A stretch of DNA of 64,000 nucleotides, from the NCBI GenBank assembly GCA_963922455.1, contig CAWUIO010000016.1:11319-75318 (forward strand), written 5' to 3'. The notes beneath the pieces were generated by a model. It did not search any database and was not told the origin of the DNA. It saw only the letters and a list, made by a program, of their open reading frames with translations. The DNA comes from CAWUIO01 sp963922455. GTDB lineage: Bacteria > Bacteroidota > Bacteroidia > Cytophagales > Microscillaceae. Every line of letters starts with the position of its first letter. Position 1 is the stretch's first letter. Shown one piece after another: positions 8,891 through 17,349 of the stretch. Position numbers and translations under genes: made by a program.

Positions 8891-9865
8891 ATGCCTAATA
8901 CGCAAAAGAAAATACCAGTGAGTATTGTAAGCGGTTTCCTTGGAGCCGGGAAGACTACTTTTTTAAATACCTTGATTCAAGAAAACCCAGAAAAGGAGTT
9001 CGTTATCTTAGAAAATGAATTCGGAGAAATCAGCCTGGATCACGAATGGATCCTGGGAAGTCCCGAGTCTATTTACGAAATGAAGGGGGGATGTATTTGT
9101 TGTTCACTCAACCACGAATTGGAGCGCTTACTTCGAGAACTGGTAAATCAAGAACGAAGCTTTGATCATCTTATCATCGAGACCTCGGGGGTAGCCGATC
9201 CAGCCGGCGTTGCTTCTCCTTTTTTGTCTCAACAAAGAAGACAAACTTTTTTTGAATTGGATGCGGTGATTACCTTAGTAGATACTCCTCAACTAAAAGA
9301 CCAACTGGTCCAAGAGCCTGAGCTCTTGGGGCGGCAAATTGCCTTTGCCGATGTCATGCTGATGAACAAATTGCAAGGCCTTAGTTCCCAAGAAATAAGC
9401 GAAGCATCGGCATTACTTCAAAAACTCAACCCCGGGGCCCAAATAAGACAAGAAGGCAAATTAGGAAACGCCTTGGCTATTCAAGCCTACCAAGAGAATA
9501 ATTTAGAAGAAAAATACGCCAACCTGCCCGAAGGAAATCACTTGGACCTGAGCCCCATACAATCCCATAGCTTTTGTCTCGAGACTCCATTAGACGCCAA
9601 CAAATTTAAGGCTTGGATGTACCGCTTACTCAACTTTCAAAGTCAAAACCTCTATAGGGTCAAAGGGGTGTTAAATTTTGCGGGTCAAACCCATAAATCA
9701 CTCTTTCAATCGGTGCAAAAGCAATATGCCTTGCGGGAAGGAAGTGCTTGGGAGAGCCACGAAAAACGGGAAAGCCGCTTAGTCTTTATTGGGAAAGGCC
9801 TAAGAAAGGATATGCTGCAAAAACAAGTAGAGGCTTGTTTTTCGCAAGAAGCATTTTCGTCTTAA
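8891..9865 (+). CDS. CobW/P47K-family GTPase, putative metallochaperone (COG0523)
   Basis: 324 residues from ATG 8891; a GTG three bases earlier is possible. G1/Walker A is GFLGAGKTTFL near residues 16-26. The family metal-binding CxCC appears as GGCICCSL near 62-69. A conserved ETSGVADP is at about 98-105, and the guanine-specificity loop is likely MNKL near 156. A C-terminal CobW_C-like domain follows (RLLNFQSQNLYRVKG, RLVFIGKGL). Members deliver Zn, Co or other metals using GTP hydrolysis. The metal here is not clear; there is no zinc-uptake or cobalamin neighbour. A His-rich loop, common in zinc chaperones, is absent. Confidence 0.92.
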   Translation: MPNTQKKIPVSIVSGFLGAGKTTFLNTLIQENPEKEFVILENEFGEISLDHEWILGSPESIYEMKGGCICCSLNHELERLLRELVNQERSFDHLIIETSGVADPAGVASPFLSQQRRQTFFELDAVITLVDTPQLKDQLVQEPELLGRQIAFADVMLMNKLQGLSSQEISEASALLQKLNPGAQIRQEGKLGNALAIQAYQENNLEEKYANLPEGNHLDLSPIQSHSFCLETPLDANKFKAWMYRLLNFQSQNLYRVKGVLNFAGQTHKSLFQSVQKQYALREGSAWESHEKRESRLVFIGKGLRKDMLQKQVEACFSQEAFSS

Positions 9866-9872
9866 AGGTGCT

Positions 9873-9945
9873 CGACTTAAGGATAGAGCCCCTATCCATG
9901 AAAGCAGGGCAGCGTGGAGGGCGAGTGGCGAAAACCCACTTGCCT
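9873..9945 (-). repeat. Decayed copy of the dispersed repeat (R14)
   Basis: Keeps only pieces in minus orientation: CTTAAGGATAGAGC (compare CTTAGGGATAGAGC), GGCGAGTGGCGAAAA (compare GCGAGTAGCGAAAG) and CCC. It lies between two convergent genes. The match is fragmentary. Confidence 0.4.
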
Positions 9946-10000
9946 AAAAAAATAAGGAAGCATTTACTAGATACAGATTTGGGCAGACAAGCCCTTAATC

Positions 10001-11221
10001 TTAAAAGGCTTCTCGGATATTAAAATAAAAGGAAGGCTTTTGCGAACCAAAACCAAAGTCTACCCGGATATTGGCCCTCTCGGCTGGTCGGGCCAAATAG
10101 CGGATTCCCACCCCTAAGGATGATTTAATATCACTATTCCGCAGTTGTGACCAATCAGGCCCCACACTTCCCAAGCCGGCAAACATAGCCATCCCCCAGC
10201 GGTCCCAAAAAGGAAGTTTAGGGCTTTCATCAAACCAATCTTTACGAAATAAAGGAAGGCGATATTCTACCTGGGCCGCCCAGAGGGCCTTGTCTCGGAA
10301 GCGCCCCTCATAATGACCCCGCATAATATCATCCCCCCCCAGCAAAGCTAGCGTTTCAAAAGAAGGATTTCCCCAGTTTCGCTCGGTGACCACATGAAAG
10401 GCCAGCACATGCCGCTTTTGTATAATGGGTACAAAGTGCCTAAAATCGGCCGTGATCTTTACGAATTGAAAATCACTCCCCCAAGCCTTACGGTACGTAG
10501 AAATGGAGGCCTCTAGAAAGGGGCCCGTGGCCGCATTAAAAATATTATCGCGCTTGTCTATACGGGTAACTAAGCCAATACCGGCCGTAAAGCCGCCAAT
10601 TCTTCCTAAAATGCTGCGTTCCGGATCTTCAATACTTAATAAGCCCTCGTCTTCAATCTCCACAATGTTCCTCCCGGCAATATCGATACGCCCTCCGAGG
10701 TAAAAATGATTGGTGACCCGCCCCAGATAATTGGCCAAAAAGGAAATGGTACTGGTGGTATAGATTTCCTCGGCCGACTCAGGAGTATCATCCCCAATAC
10801 CCCAAAAAAGCAGTGGAAAGCGGATCCATTCGGTCGCTCCAAAAAAAACTTGATTATTCCCACTGGTGAATATTTCGTAGGAAAAACGAATTTTAACTTG
10901 ATTTTTTAGCGTGTAGTTAAAAGGCGACTTCAAAGTCGATAACTGGGTGCCCGGTTTGGAACCCTTAAAGCGAAATAAGTAGACAAATAAGGGCCCAAAA
11001 CGCAAAGAAGTCTCCGGCGAAACCGAAAGTACAGGTAACACTAAAAAACTGCCCGCCCGTTTTTCCTCGCTGCTGTCGGCGGGTAACAAGCTCAGTTTCT
11101 GGGGCGGTAAATATCGTTTAAGAAAATGACGGCTCGTATCTACCCGACTCAAGCCAAAACTGGGAAGGGATAAGGCTAGGAGAATACCCAAAAAAAACAA
11201 TCGGAGAAGTGGTAGGCGCAT
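10001..11221 (-). CDS. Outer-membrane beta-barrel, BamA/TamA-type (surface antigen D15-like)
   Basis: 406 residues from ATG 11221, which directly precedes a signal peptide (LLRLFFLGILLALSLPSFG); the frame is open for 33 codons upstream, but that part lacks signal character. About 330 residues of alternating strands follow and end in a terminal Phe (NIREAF), the usual last-strand signal for BAM. Features of the Omp85 barrel are seen: ALLGGDDIMRGHYEGRFRDK near 310 (the RGxxxGRxRD-type loop-6 motif) and LWAAQVEYRLPLF. No POTRA repeats are present, so this is a short barrel-only member. The ligand is unknown. It is convergent with the CobW gene. Confidence 0.85.
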   Translation of the reverse strand: MRLPLLRLFFLGILLALSLPSFGLSRVDTSRHFLKRYLPPQKLSLLPADSSEEKRAGSFLVLPVLSVSPETSLRFGPLFVYLFRFKGSKPGTQLSTLKSPFNYTLKNQVKIRFSYEIFTSGNNQVFFGATEWIRFPLLFWGIGDDTPESAEEIYTTSTISFLANYLGRVTNHFYLGGRIDIAGRNIVEIEDEGLLSIEDPERSILGRIGGFTAGIGLVTRIDKRDNIFNAATGPFLEASISTYRKAWGSDFQFVKITADFRHFVPIIQKRHVLAFHVVTERNWGNPSFETLALLGGDDIMRGHYEGRFRDKALWAAQVEYRLPLFRKDWFDESPKLPFWDRWGMAMFAGLGSVGPDWSQLRNSDIKSSLGVGIRYLARPAERANIRVDFGFGSQKPSFYFNIREAF

Positions 11222-11335
11222 AATTAAAAGCGATTTTAACGCTGAATGTAAAAATTCGTGTGCATCCAAAACTACTAAATTTAATAATTTTATGCTGTCG
11301 TATGGAGTACATGCAAGCATTTTTCTATGAGTTTG

Positions 11336-11343
11336 TAATTTTG
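11336..11343 (+). promoter_or_regulatory. Possible -7 box for the aminotransferase gene
   Basis: TAATTTTG fits TAnnTTTG, 25 bases before the ATG at 11368. No TTTG is seen at the expected -33 spacing, so this is weak. Confidence 0.3.
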
Positions 11344-11367
11344 GCGATTAGCTCGTAATATGGTGGT

Positions 11368-12504
11368 ATGACTCATGCACAATCCCAGATCGACCTACCT
11401 AATTGGACAGCCATTCGTCAAAATTATCCCTATTTTGAGGAGGCTATTTATCTCAGTACTAACAGTGGAGGACTAATCTCGAGAGCACTTCTCCAAAAGA
11501 TTAATCAATTATATGAAGAACTGGCCCGTAAAGGCTCCCAGGTTTGGCTAGACTGGCCTCCTCTTGTAGAAGAAGCCCGAAACCAAGTGGGGGCCATGGT
11601 GCAAGCTAACCCCGATGGAGTTGCTTTTATCCAAAATGTATCCATGGGCTTCCAACTCTTAGATGGGCTGCTTCCCCAGGATTCTTCCATTCTTTATTTT
11701 GAAGATGAATTTCCGGCCGGAGTAATCCCTTGGAAGCACCGAGGCTATGAGATGACCAAGGTTCCCAGCCAAGCCGATGGCCAGATTTCCTTAGCCAATT
11801 TGGCCGATTACTTAGCTCCCAATACCCGCATGCTACTAGCCAGCCATGTGATGTACAAAACTGGTTATCGTATGGATTTGAAGAGCTTAGGAGACTTTTG
11901 CCAAGCGCACGGACTCCTCTTTTTGGTAGATGCTACCCAATCTGCCGGCATGTTTGAGCTACGTTGCGAAGATTGGAATATTGATATCTTACTTTTTAGC
12001 GGCTACAAGTGGTTAAACGCCGGATACGGAGTAGGGGCTATGTACCTGCGCCCTGAATTGATCAAGGAACGTGATTTTAAGGCTTTGGGTTGGAAGAGCG
12101 TTACTTACGACAAGTTATACGAACTGGTTGATAATGAAATGCTCCCCGGAGCACGTCGCTTTGAGTTGGGGCATCCCGATTTTGTACGTGTACAAGCCTT
12201 AGGCGAAGCGATACGCCTGCTAGACAATATAGGGTTTGCTCACATTCAAAATAGACTAGAAGAATTGCTGGCTCACACTTATAAACTTTGCCAAGAAAAC
12301 GATATCCCCATACTTTCTTTTTTTCCACCAGAGCACCGCTCGGGTATTTTGCGCTTGCCTCATTTTGGTATTTCGCTTGATCGCTTTGCGGAGGCAGGCT
12401 TTCGGGTCCGGGTCCGGGACAATACCCTTACTTTGGGCATCAGCTTTTACAATACCCCCGAAGATTTGGAACAACTCTTTCAATTTATAAAAGAACAACG
12501 CTAA
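11368..12504 (+). CDS. Class V aminotransferase (selenocysteine lyase/cysteine desulfurase-like)
   Basis: 378 residues. The fold-type I PLP enzyme is shown by LLFLVDATQSAG near 185-196 (Asp that contacts PLP nitrogen) and the Schiff-base Lys in SGYKWLNAGYGVG near 211-223. An N-terminal STNSGG segment replaces the LNNA-type start of NifS-like enzymes. The family includes cysteine desulfurases, selenocysteine lyases and isopenicillin epimerase-like enzymes. No Cys lies in the usual desulfurase active-site loop that I can see, so a desulfurase role is not assigned. The gene is followed directly by repeat R2 and has no iron-sulfur neighbours. Confidence 0.88.
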   Translation: MTHAQSQIDLPNWTAIRQNYPYFEEAIYLSTNSGGLISRALLQKINQLYEELARKGSQVWLDWPPLVEEARNQVGAMVQANPDGVAFIQNVSMGFQLLDGLLPQDSSILYFEDEFPAGVIPWKHRGYEMTKVPSQADGQISLANLADYLAPNTRMLLASHVMYKTGYRMDLKSLGDFCQAHGLLFLVDATQSAGMFELRCEDWNIDILLFSGYKWLNAGYGVGAMYLRPELIKERDFKALGWKSVTYDKLYELVDNEMLPGARRFELGHPDFVRVQALGEAIRLLDNIGFAHIQNRLEELLAHTYKLCQENDIPILSFFPPEHRSGILRLPHFGISLDRFAEAGFRVRVRDNTLTLGISFYNTPEDLEQLFQFIKEQR

Positions 12505-12508
12505 ACTA

Positions 12509-12638
12509 GGGGCTTGCCTGCGCCCATTCCTATAGAATACCTTGATCCTCAGTGCCGGCGCAGGCCGGGCTTTCACTACTCGCTGCCTTTCCCCGCTAGG
12601 CCCGCACGAGCTCAAACATGCCGTTCTATCCCTAAGCC
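12509..12638 (+). repeat. Dispersed structured repeat, copy R2
   Basis: Begins GGGGCTTGCC 4 bases after the aminotransferase stop and ends ATCCCTAAGCC. First stem CCTGCGCC/GGCGCAGG; middle block of the TGCCTTTCCCCGC type. Confidence 0.9.
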
Positions 12639-12694
12639 TAAGAGCAATGGAGCCTTTATGGCCCGATAGTTTATAAAATGTCCGAGCCGTGAAC

Positions 12695-12761
12695 TTTATT
12701 CTGGAATAAATGTTCTAGTATTGAACCTGATATCGGAATGTTTATCCCAGAATTTATAAAC
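12695..12761 (+). promoter_or_regulatory. Candidate TetR operator upstream of SDR/TetR genes
   Basis: Two features overlap. TTTATTCTGGAATAAA (12695-12710) is a near-perfect palindrome. A larger inverted repeat pairs TTCTGGAATAAATGTTC (12699-12715) with GAATGTTTATCCCAGAA (12736-12752), 14 of 17 positions matching. A GTTTAT/ATAAAC pair (12740-12761) adds a further dyad. The site lies 20-86 bases before the SDR start, where a TetR-family protein encoded just downstream would act. Binding is inferred. Confidence 0.55.
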
Positions 12762-12780
12762 CACAAAAAAATATAATCAA

Positions 12781-13533
12781 ATGAGTAAGTTAGCTGGCAA
12801 AGTTGCCGTAATTACCGGGGGTACCAGTGGAATCGGATTAGCCACTGCCCAAAAGTTTAAAGCCGAAGGAGCCCAAGTGATCACCAATGCCCGCCACGAG
12901 CAAAGACGGGAAGAAACCTTGGCGGCTCACAGCGAGCTATTCGACGATGTGTTTTTGGCCGATGTGGCCCAAGTAGCCGACTTGGACCGGTTTTTTAAGC
13001 AAGTTGGAGAGAAATATGGCAAGGTTGATGTCCTCTTCCTAAATGCCGGAAAAGGAACACCCGGTCCGATTGAGCATGTGAGCGAAGAAGATTTTGACCA
13101 AGAGTTTGGGGTAAATGTCAAAGGAGTATTTTTTAGTGTACAAAAAGCCCTCCCATTCCTCTCCGAAGGGTCTTCCATCATCTTAAACTCCTCAGTAGCC
13201 AATCAATTAGGAATGGCCGGGTTTTCAGTGTATTCAGCTACCAAAGGAGCCGTTAAAACCTTGGCCAAAGCCTTCTCTGCCGAGTTAATCCCTAAAAAGA
13301 TTCGGGTCAATGCGGTAAGCCCTGGCCCAATTGAGACGCCATTTTTCTCAAAAACCGGCATGAGCGAGGAGCAAATTAATGAAGCGGCCTCCTCTATCCA
13401 ATCCCAAGTACCCATGGGACGGTTTGGAAAATCAGAAGAAGTAGCCAATTATGTAACTTTCTTAGCCTCCGACGAGTCTAGCTACATCATAGGCACAGAG
13501 CTTGAAGTAGATGGTGGTATGGCCACTCTCTAA
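12781..13533 (+). CDS. SDR-family oxidoreductase (classical short-chain dehydrogenase)
   Basis: 250 residues, the normal classical SDR length. The Rossmann motif TGGTSGIG is at about 13-20, the NAG motif in LFLNAGKG near 87-93, Ser in the NSSVANQLG segment (about 138), and the YSATKGAVK catalytic Tyr-Lys near 150-154. The C-terminal LASDESSYIIGTELEVDGG is the typical end of 3-oxoacyl-ACP reductase-like enzymes. The NARHE stretch after beta 2 (Asn-Ala-Arg) suggests NADP(H) preference, an inference. The substrate is unknown. It is followed 76 bases later by a TetR regulator, a common arrangement in which the regulator senses the enzyme's substrate or a related electrophile. Confidence 0.93.
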   Translation: MSKLAGKVAVITGGTSGIGLATAQKFKAEGAQVITNARHEQRREETLAAHSELFDDVFLADVAQVADLDRFFKQVGEKYGKVDVLFLNAGKGTPGPIEHVSEEDFDQEFGVNVKGVFFSVQKALPFLSEGSSIILNSSVANQLGMAGFSVYSATKGAVKTLAKAFSAELIPKKIRVNAVSPGPIETPFFSKTGMSEEQINEAASSIQSQVPMGRFGKSEEVANYVTFLASDESSYIIGTELEVDGGMATL

Positions 13534-13609
13534 GCCTGTAAAAGTATAATTAATCAACTTATCATGAGGGGCAGGAGCTGGTAAACAGTCTCCTGTCTAT
13601 CATCAAACT

Positions 13610-14194
13610 ATGGCACGGAAAAAAGCATTTGATGAACATGTAATACTAGAAAAAGCCCTGGAATATTTTTGGGCCCACGGCTTTCATGCCACCAAGATGG
13701 ACGAACTCATCAAATATTTAGGGATCAGTCGGGGTAGTCTCTATGCCACCTTTGGCAAAGATAAAGCGAGCTTGTTTTCCATGGCCCTGGATCACTACAT
13801 TCAAAAGAGTCAAAACTGGATTGAATCTACCTTGAGCAAATACGACTCTGTCAAAGAAGCTTTTCGGGCTATACTAAAACAAGCCTTAGAAGAGGCCAAA
13901 GCGGAGCCGGTCAAAAAAGGTTGTTTTGTTGTAAACACCTCCACCGAGCTAGCCGCTCACGACCCAGACATTCAAAAGAAAGTACAGGACAATTCGTATG
14001 CCTTTCAAAAGATATTTCAGTTATTCATCATAAAAGGGCAAGCCCAAGGCGAGATACCCCAAAGCCACGATGCAAAAGCCTTGGCTATGAGTTTATTTAC
14101 CTTCTTACAAGGTTTACGAGTGCTTAGTAAAGTGCATCACCAGGATTTAGACCTCCAAGCTATTATTGAGCCGGTTATGAGCATGCTAGATTAA
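13610..14194 (+). CDS. TetR/AcrR-family transcriptional regulator
   Basis: 194 residues. The N-terminal helix-turn-helix runs at about 10-55: ILEKALEYFWAHGFHATKMDELIKYLG, then the recognition segment GISRGSLYATFGKDKASLF, typical of TetR proteins. The ligand-binding part has a GCFVVNTSTELA segment near 104-115, seen in the AcrR/YxaF-like group. Gene order and the upstream dyad suggest it represses the SDR-TetR pair. The ligand cannot be read from sequence. Confidence 0.93.
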   Translation: MARKKAFDEHVILEKALEYFWAHGFHATKMDELIKYLGISRGSLYATFGKDKASLFSMALDHYIQKSQNWIESTLSKYDSVKEAFRAILKQALEEAKAEPVKKGCFVVNTSTELAAHDPDIQKKVQDNSYAFQKIFQLFIIKGQAQGEIPQSHDAKALAMSLFTFLQGLRVLSKVHHQDLDLQAIIEPVMSMLD

Positions 14195-14355
14195 AACCTA
14201 GAACTTCCCACGATTCTTATGAATAATTAGGGATGGGCTTTAATTCTTACACACATAAGAAAACCTCCTGAAACACCCCAACTTTGCCCTCCCAAATTGC
14301 CTATATATTCATAATAAGTTTCTTCAGCAGTGCACAAACTAAAATACACCAAACC

Positions 14356-14736
14356 ATGAATAATAAGAAGCAATCGAACACTCGAAGGCTTAAGATAGCC
14401 GTATACTGTAATCAAACCCGCCGCCCTTTGCAATTTCCTTTTGTGATTTGGTTTCAAGATGATCGTATGAAAAACTTTGTCTTGAAAACCGATGATCACG
14501 AAATGTACACAGAAATTGAAGTTCCCAATCACTTAGAGGAGATGATCGTCGGAAACCGGGCTTACAATACCCGCAAGGTCAAACTCAATCGGGACTTTTC
14601 TGCCATTCGCGTCTTTTTAGACAAAAATCCCCGGAACACCATGGAAGATATCCGGGAGATGGTTCACGGACAATCTACGGCCCGCCCCGACCATGCCATT
14701 GGCGCATCGGCCCAAGCTAAGAAGGTATCGGCCTAA
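14356..14736 (+). CDS. Hypothetical protein, cytoplasmic, basic
   Basis: 126 residues from ATG 14356. The frame is open upstream to 14284, but that part is hydrophobic and AT-rich and the ATG starts a natural Met-Asn-Asn-Lys-Lys N-terminus. Lys/Arg-rich, with alternating strands (KIAVYCNQTRRPLQ, PFVIWFQDD) and a low-complexity tail ending AQAKKVSA. No signal or TM. I do not recognise a family. It is convergent with the next gene. Confidence 0.6.
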   Translation: MNNKKQSNTRRLKIAVYCNQTRRPLQFPFVIWFQDDRMKNFVLKTDDHEMYTEIEVPNHLEEMIVGNRAYNTRKVKLNRDFSAIRVFLDKNPRNTMEDIREMVHGQSTARPDHAIGASAQAKKVSA

Positions 14737-14758
14737 TGAAAGGCTGGCAAGCCCGACT

Positions 14759-16285
14759 TTAGCTCTCAATTTTGATTTGAGGACGGTGCACCCCTGGATC
14801 GAGTCCTTTTATCGGTTCTGTCGAGTTGGCATACACCAAGGTGTTGCCCCGGAATATCTGAAAAATTAAGTCGGGTTTTCTGTCCAGGATAGAATCTTTA
14901 AAGGCTTTTATACCAAAACATATGTAAAAGCGGCCTGTGGAATCGGTGTAGTCCTCTCCGAGAAAATCGTCGGTTTTACCATCTTTGTCCCACACTTCTA
15001 CTTTTAGGCTAGCCAAGCTCAGTTCGGGATTATCACTTTGGATACGCCCCTCGAGTTGATAAATTTCTCCCTGTTTTTGCAAAAGCTTAGGTATGGTCCA
15101 ATCGCTATTGTACAAGACCTGTTTTAGCTCACCCATGGGTAAATTCAAGGAAATTTGCTTGGGCAATGCCTCTCGTACCTGCTTATCGCCATGATCGCGC
15201 AAGATATGGATGATCATTTTAATTTGCTTCACACTTAAGTTATCCAGCTCTTCCGGGGCTGTCTCGGGCCTATTACTCTGGAGCAAAGTCTCTATGGGTA
15301 CTCCTACCACCAGGAAGGCCTCTTGAGTGGCGGCCCCCCAAACGCCATCGGCCCCTCCATTGTCTCGGATGAGACGGGCTGCTTCTTCAATTCCGAAGTT
15401 GAGCAAGGCATTTTGTATGGTACGTACTTCTTGAGGGCTAAGGTTATCGGGTATATAGGCGGGTAAGGCTTGGATTGTCCGGTTTTGCAAGGCTTCTTGC
15501 AAGAGCAGGCAGCGTATTTCAAATTGATTTTTGACGTAATCATACCAGAAGCCACTTACCAAATTACCGTAGGGCACATAATTTCCTTCTCGGAGGGCGG
15601 CGATGGCATTGCGTCCTTGTTGACTGCCCAGGGTGAAATTTCGGAAGGTCCGGGCGGCAATTTTAATATCTTGGAAGAGTTCGATAATCCGGGACCGGCT
15701 CAACTCTTCTAGGGTCTCCTCTACCACCGGGAGGAAATATTGTACATAATTGTTTTTGCCAGTGATTTGGTTAAATCCATTTCCGGCAAAGCGACTGAAG
15801 TCGCACCACTCATCGGCCTCTCTTCGGATAGCCAGAGGGGCATCTAGAGGGTAGCGCTGGCGGCTGTTCCAGGCCTGTACATCTTCGGGCGTACGAATGC
15901 TTCCGCGAGCTTTAAGTTGATCTCCGGCCAGTTCATTGCCCAGTAAGCCATTATAGGAGAGTTTGCCCCGCTCATTGGGCTCAAATAAATAGCGGGCTCC
16001 CCCTTGCTCCGGAAGCGCCCGGAAGCGGCCCCCGGTTTCATTGTAGACAATAGAGAAATGGCCACAAAATTCGCTGAGATTGATCTCGGGGCGATCGGTC
16101 AAATCGGGGATAGTCCGCATGAAATTGGCAAAATCGTGGATGCTCAAGGTGTAGGGAAATAGAGGTCTGCCCGCAAATAGGCCCCGCTCGATGACCGTAT
16201 TGCCGTACATGGCCAAAAAATCCTGATTAAACCATCGGGAAAAGGCTTTGCCATCTACAGAAAAGTTTTGTCGGATGCTAAGCAT
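14759..16285 (-). CDS. Hypothetical protein with peptidoglycan-binding-like and beta-sandwich segments
   Basis: 508 residues from ATG 16285; the longer open frame to 16627 runs through repeat R3 and is rejected. No signal peptide is evident (starts MLSIRQNFSVDGKAF). Residues about 275-325 resemble a peptidoglycan-binding type 1 module: LRxxLxxxG pattern and DGVWGAATQEAF. Residues about 405-495 look like a transthyretin/C2-like beta-sandwich: IYQLEGRIQSD, VEVWDKDGKTDDFLGEDYT, DSTGRFYICF. The N-terminal part (residues 1-250) is unrecognised. Such combinations occur in secreted or injected proteins, but export is not shown. It is convergent with the gene at 14356. Confidence 0.6.
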   Translation of the reverse strand: MLSIRQNFSVDGKAFSRWFNQDFLAMYGNTVIERGLFAGRPLFPYTLSIHDFANFMRTIPDLTDRPEINLSEFCGHFSIVYNETGGRFRALPEQGGARYLFEPNERGKLSYNGLLGNELAGDQLKARGSIRTPEDVQAWNSRQRYPLDAPLAIRREADEWCDFSRFAGNGFNQITGKNNYVQYFLPVVEETLEELSRSRIIELFQDIKIAARTFRNFTLGSQQGRNAIAALREGNYVPYGNLVSGFWYDYVKNQFEIRCLLLQEALQNRTIQALPAYIPDNLSPQEVRTIQNALLNFGIEEAARLIRDNGGADGVWGAATQEAFLVVGVPIETLLQSNRPETAPEELDNLSVKQIKMIIHILRDHGDKQVREALPKQISLNLPMGELKQVLYNSDWTIPKLLQKQGEIYQLEGRIQSDNPELSLASLKVEVWDKDGKTDDFLGEDYTDSTGRFYICFGIKAFKDSILDRKPDLIFQIFRGNTLVYANSTEPIKGLDPGVHRPQIKIES

Positions 16286-16474
16286 AAGGGATAAGGAGTG
16301 ATGATTGCTTGTTAATAGGTATGGAAAAAGCCAGGAGACATACCGCTCCGGCTTGGAATCTAAACTTACATAAATTGTTAAGAAATTTGAGGATGCCGTT
16401 TCAGTTTTTATTTTATTGCTCCCCAAAATGTGTCCAGCACCAAGTATTGAAGTCCTGATTCCTATTTTTACCTT

Positions 16475-16605
16475 GGCTGAGGGATAGAACGGCATGTTTG
16501 AGCTCGCCGCTGGTACGAGGGTGGGCCAGCGAGTAGTGATAGCCCGACCCCGGCCGCCCCAATGGGTGTTTTTTTGCCCATGTGCCCTAAGCCGGGGGCA
16601 GCCCC
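16475..16605 (-). repeat. Dispersed structured repeat, copy R3
   Basis: Minus orientation; first stem GACCCCGGC with GCCGGGGGC. The middle block is of the CCAGCGGCGAG type. It lies between the divergent genes at 16285 and 16698, with no gene immediately upstream in its own direction. Confidence 0.85.
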
Positions 16606-16697
16606 TAATACGTTTAGCGGCCTTCAAATTTCTCCAAATTCTCCTAGCCCGGAATAATTTTTGAACTTAAACCATTCCTGATGATGTTTGCCAACAT

Positions 16698-17222
16698 ATG
16701 TACCGTGTGCTCATGTATTCTATAAACCGACGCAAACTGTGTCAATTTGGCGGGGGAATTTTGCTCATTTGGATTATCCAAAGTCTGGTTCCTGTGCTGG
16801 CCCAATTTACCGATACAAAGACCTATTGGATTTACCGAAAGGATGAAGATCGTCGTAACTTCGTAATCCGCCCCCAAAAGGCAGCTCAAGAAGGGGTTCA
16901 CCTCAAGGACAATAAACGGACCTTGGGCTTCAAACTGCTTCTCACCCAAAGAGAATACGATGTTTTGCTAAAAGACCAGGATATGTTCCCGGTGTATGTG
17001 GAATGGTACCGTTTCAACCGGGCCAAGCCAAGCATCTTTGCGGTCAAAGAAATTTCTATAGAAGATTTGGTCGTTTTTGAGAAGGATGGGCAACAATATT
17101 ACCGACTGGCCTCCACTTTAGAGGGGGTTTTACCGGGAACTTGGATGGTCAAGTTGAGCGACCGTAGGGGCTTTTCCTTAGATTTTGGGGTGGCAGGGGA
17201 GTATGAAATTATTGTTCACTAA
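16698..17222 (+). CDS. Hypothetical secreted protein
   Basis: 174 residues; ATG at 16698, with another at 16716. A basic start (YSINRRK) leads to a hydrophobic segment (GGGILLIWIIQSLVPVLAQ), a probable signal peptide cleaved after Ala-Gln near 37. The mature part is beta-rich with TYWIYRKDEDRRNF near 42-55 and a C-terminal FSLDFGVAGEYEIIVH. No known family is recognised. It is followed by a TM protein gene 127 bases later. Confidence 0.65.
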   Translation: MYRVLMYSINRRKLCQFGGGILLIWIIQSLVPVLAQFTDTKTYWIYRKDEDRRNFVIRPQKAAQEGVHLKDNKRTLGFKLLLTQREYDVLLKDQDMFPVYVEWYRFNRAKPSIFAVKEISIEDLVVFEKDGQQYYRLASTLEGVLPGTWMVKLSDRRGFSLDFGVAGEYEIIVH

Positions 17223-17349
17223 GTAGCTTTATGCGCTGATATAAAGCCCATTTTGAATCCAAATTCCTTGGGTTTCGTTTATAATACTGGATTTTATACA
17301 AGGAAAACCAAGGCTAGTCAGGAAGAATCCTTTTTTTACTTCATTTTTT

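Noticed and set aside
16286..16627. N-terminal extension of the 508-residue protein
   Set aside because: The frame runs through repeat R3 and is Arg/Pro-rich junk; ATG 16285 is preferred.
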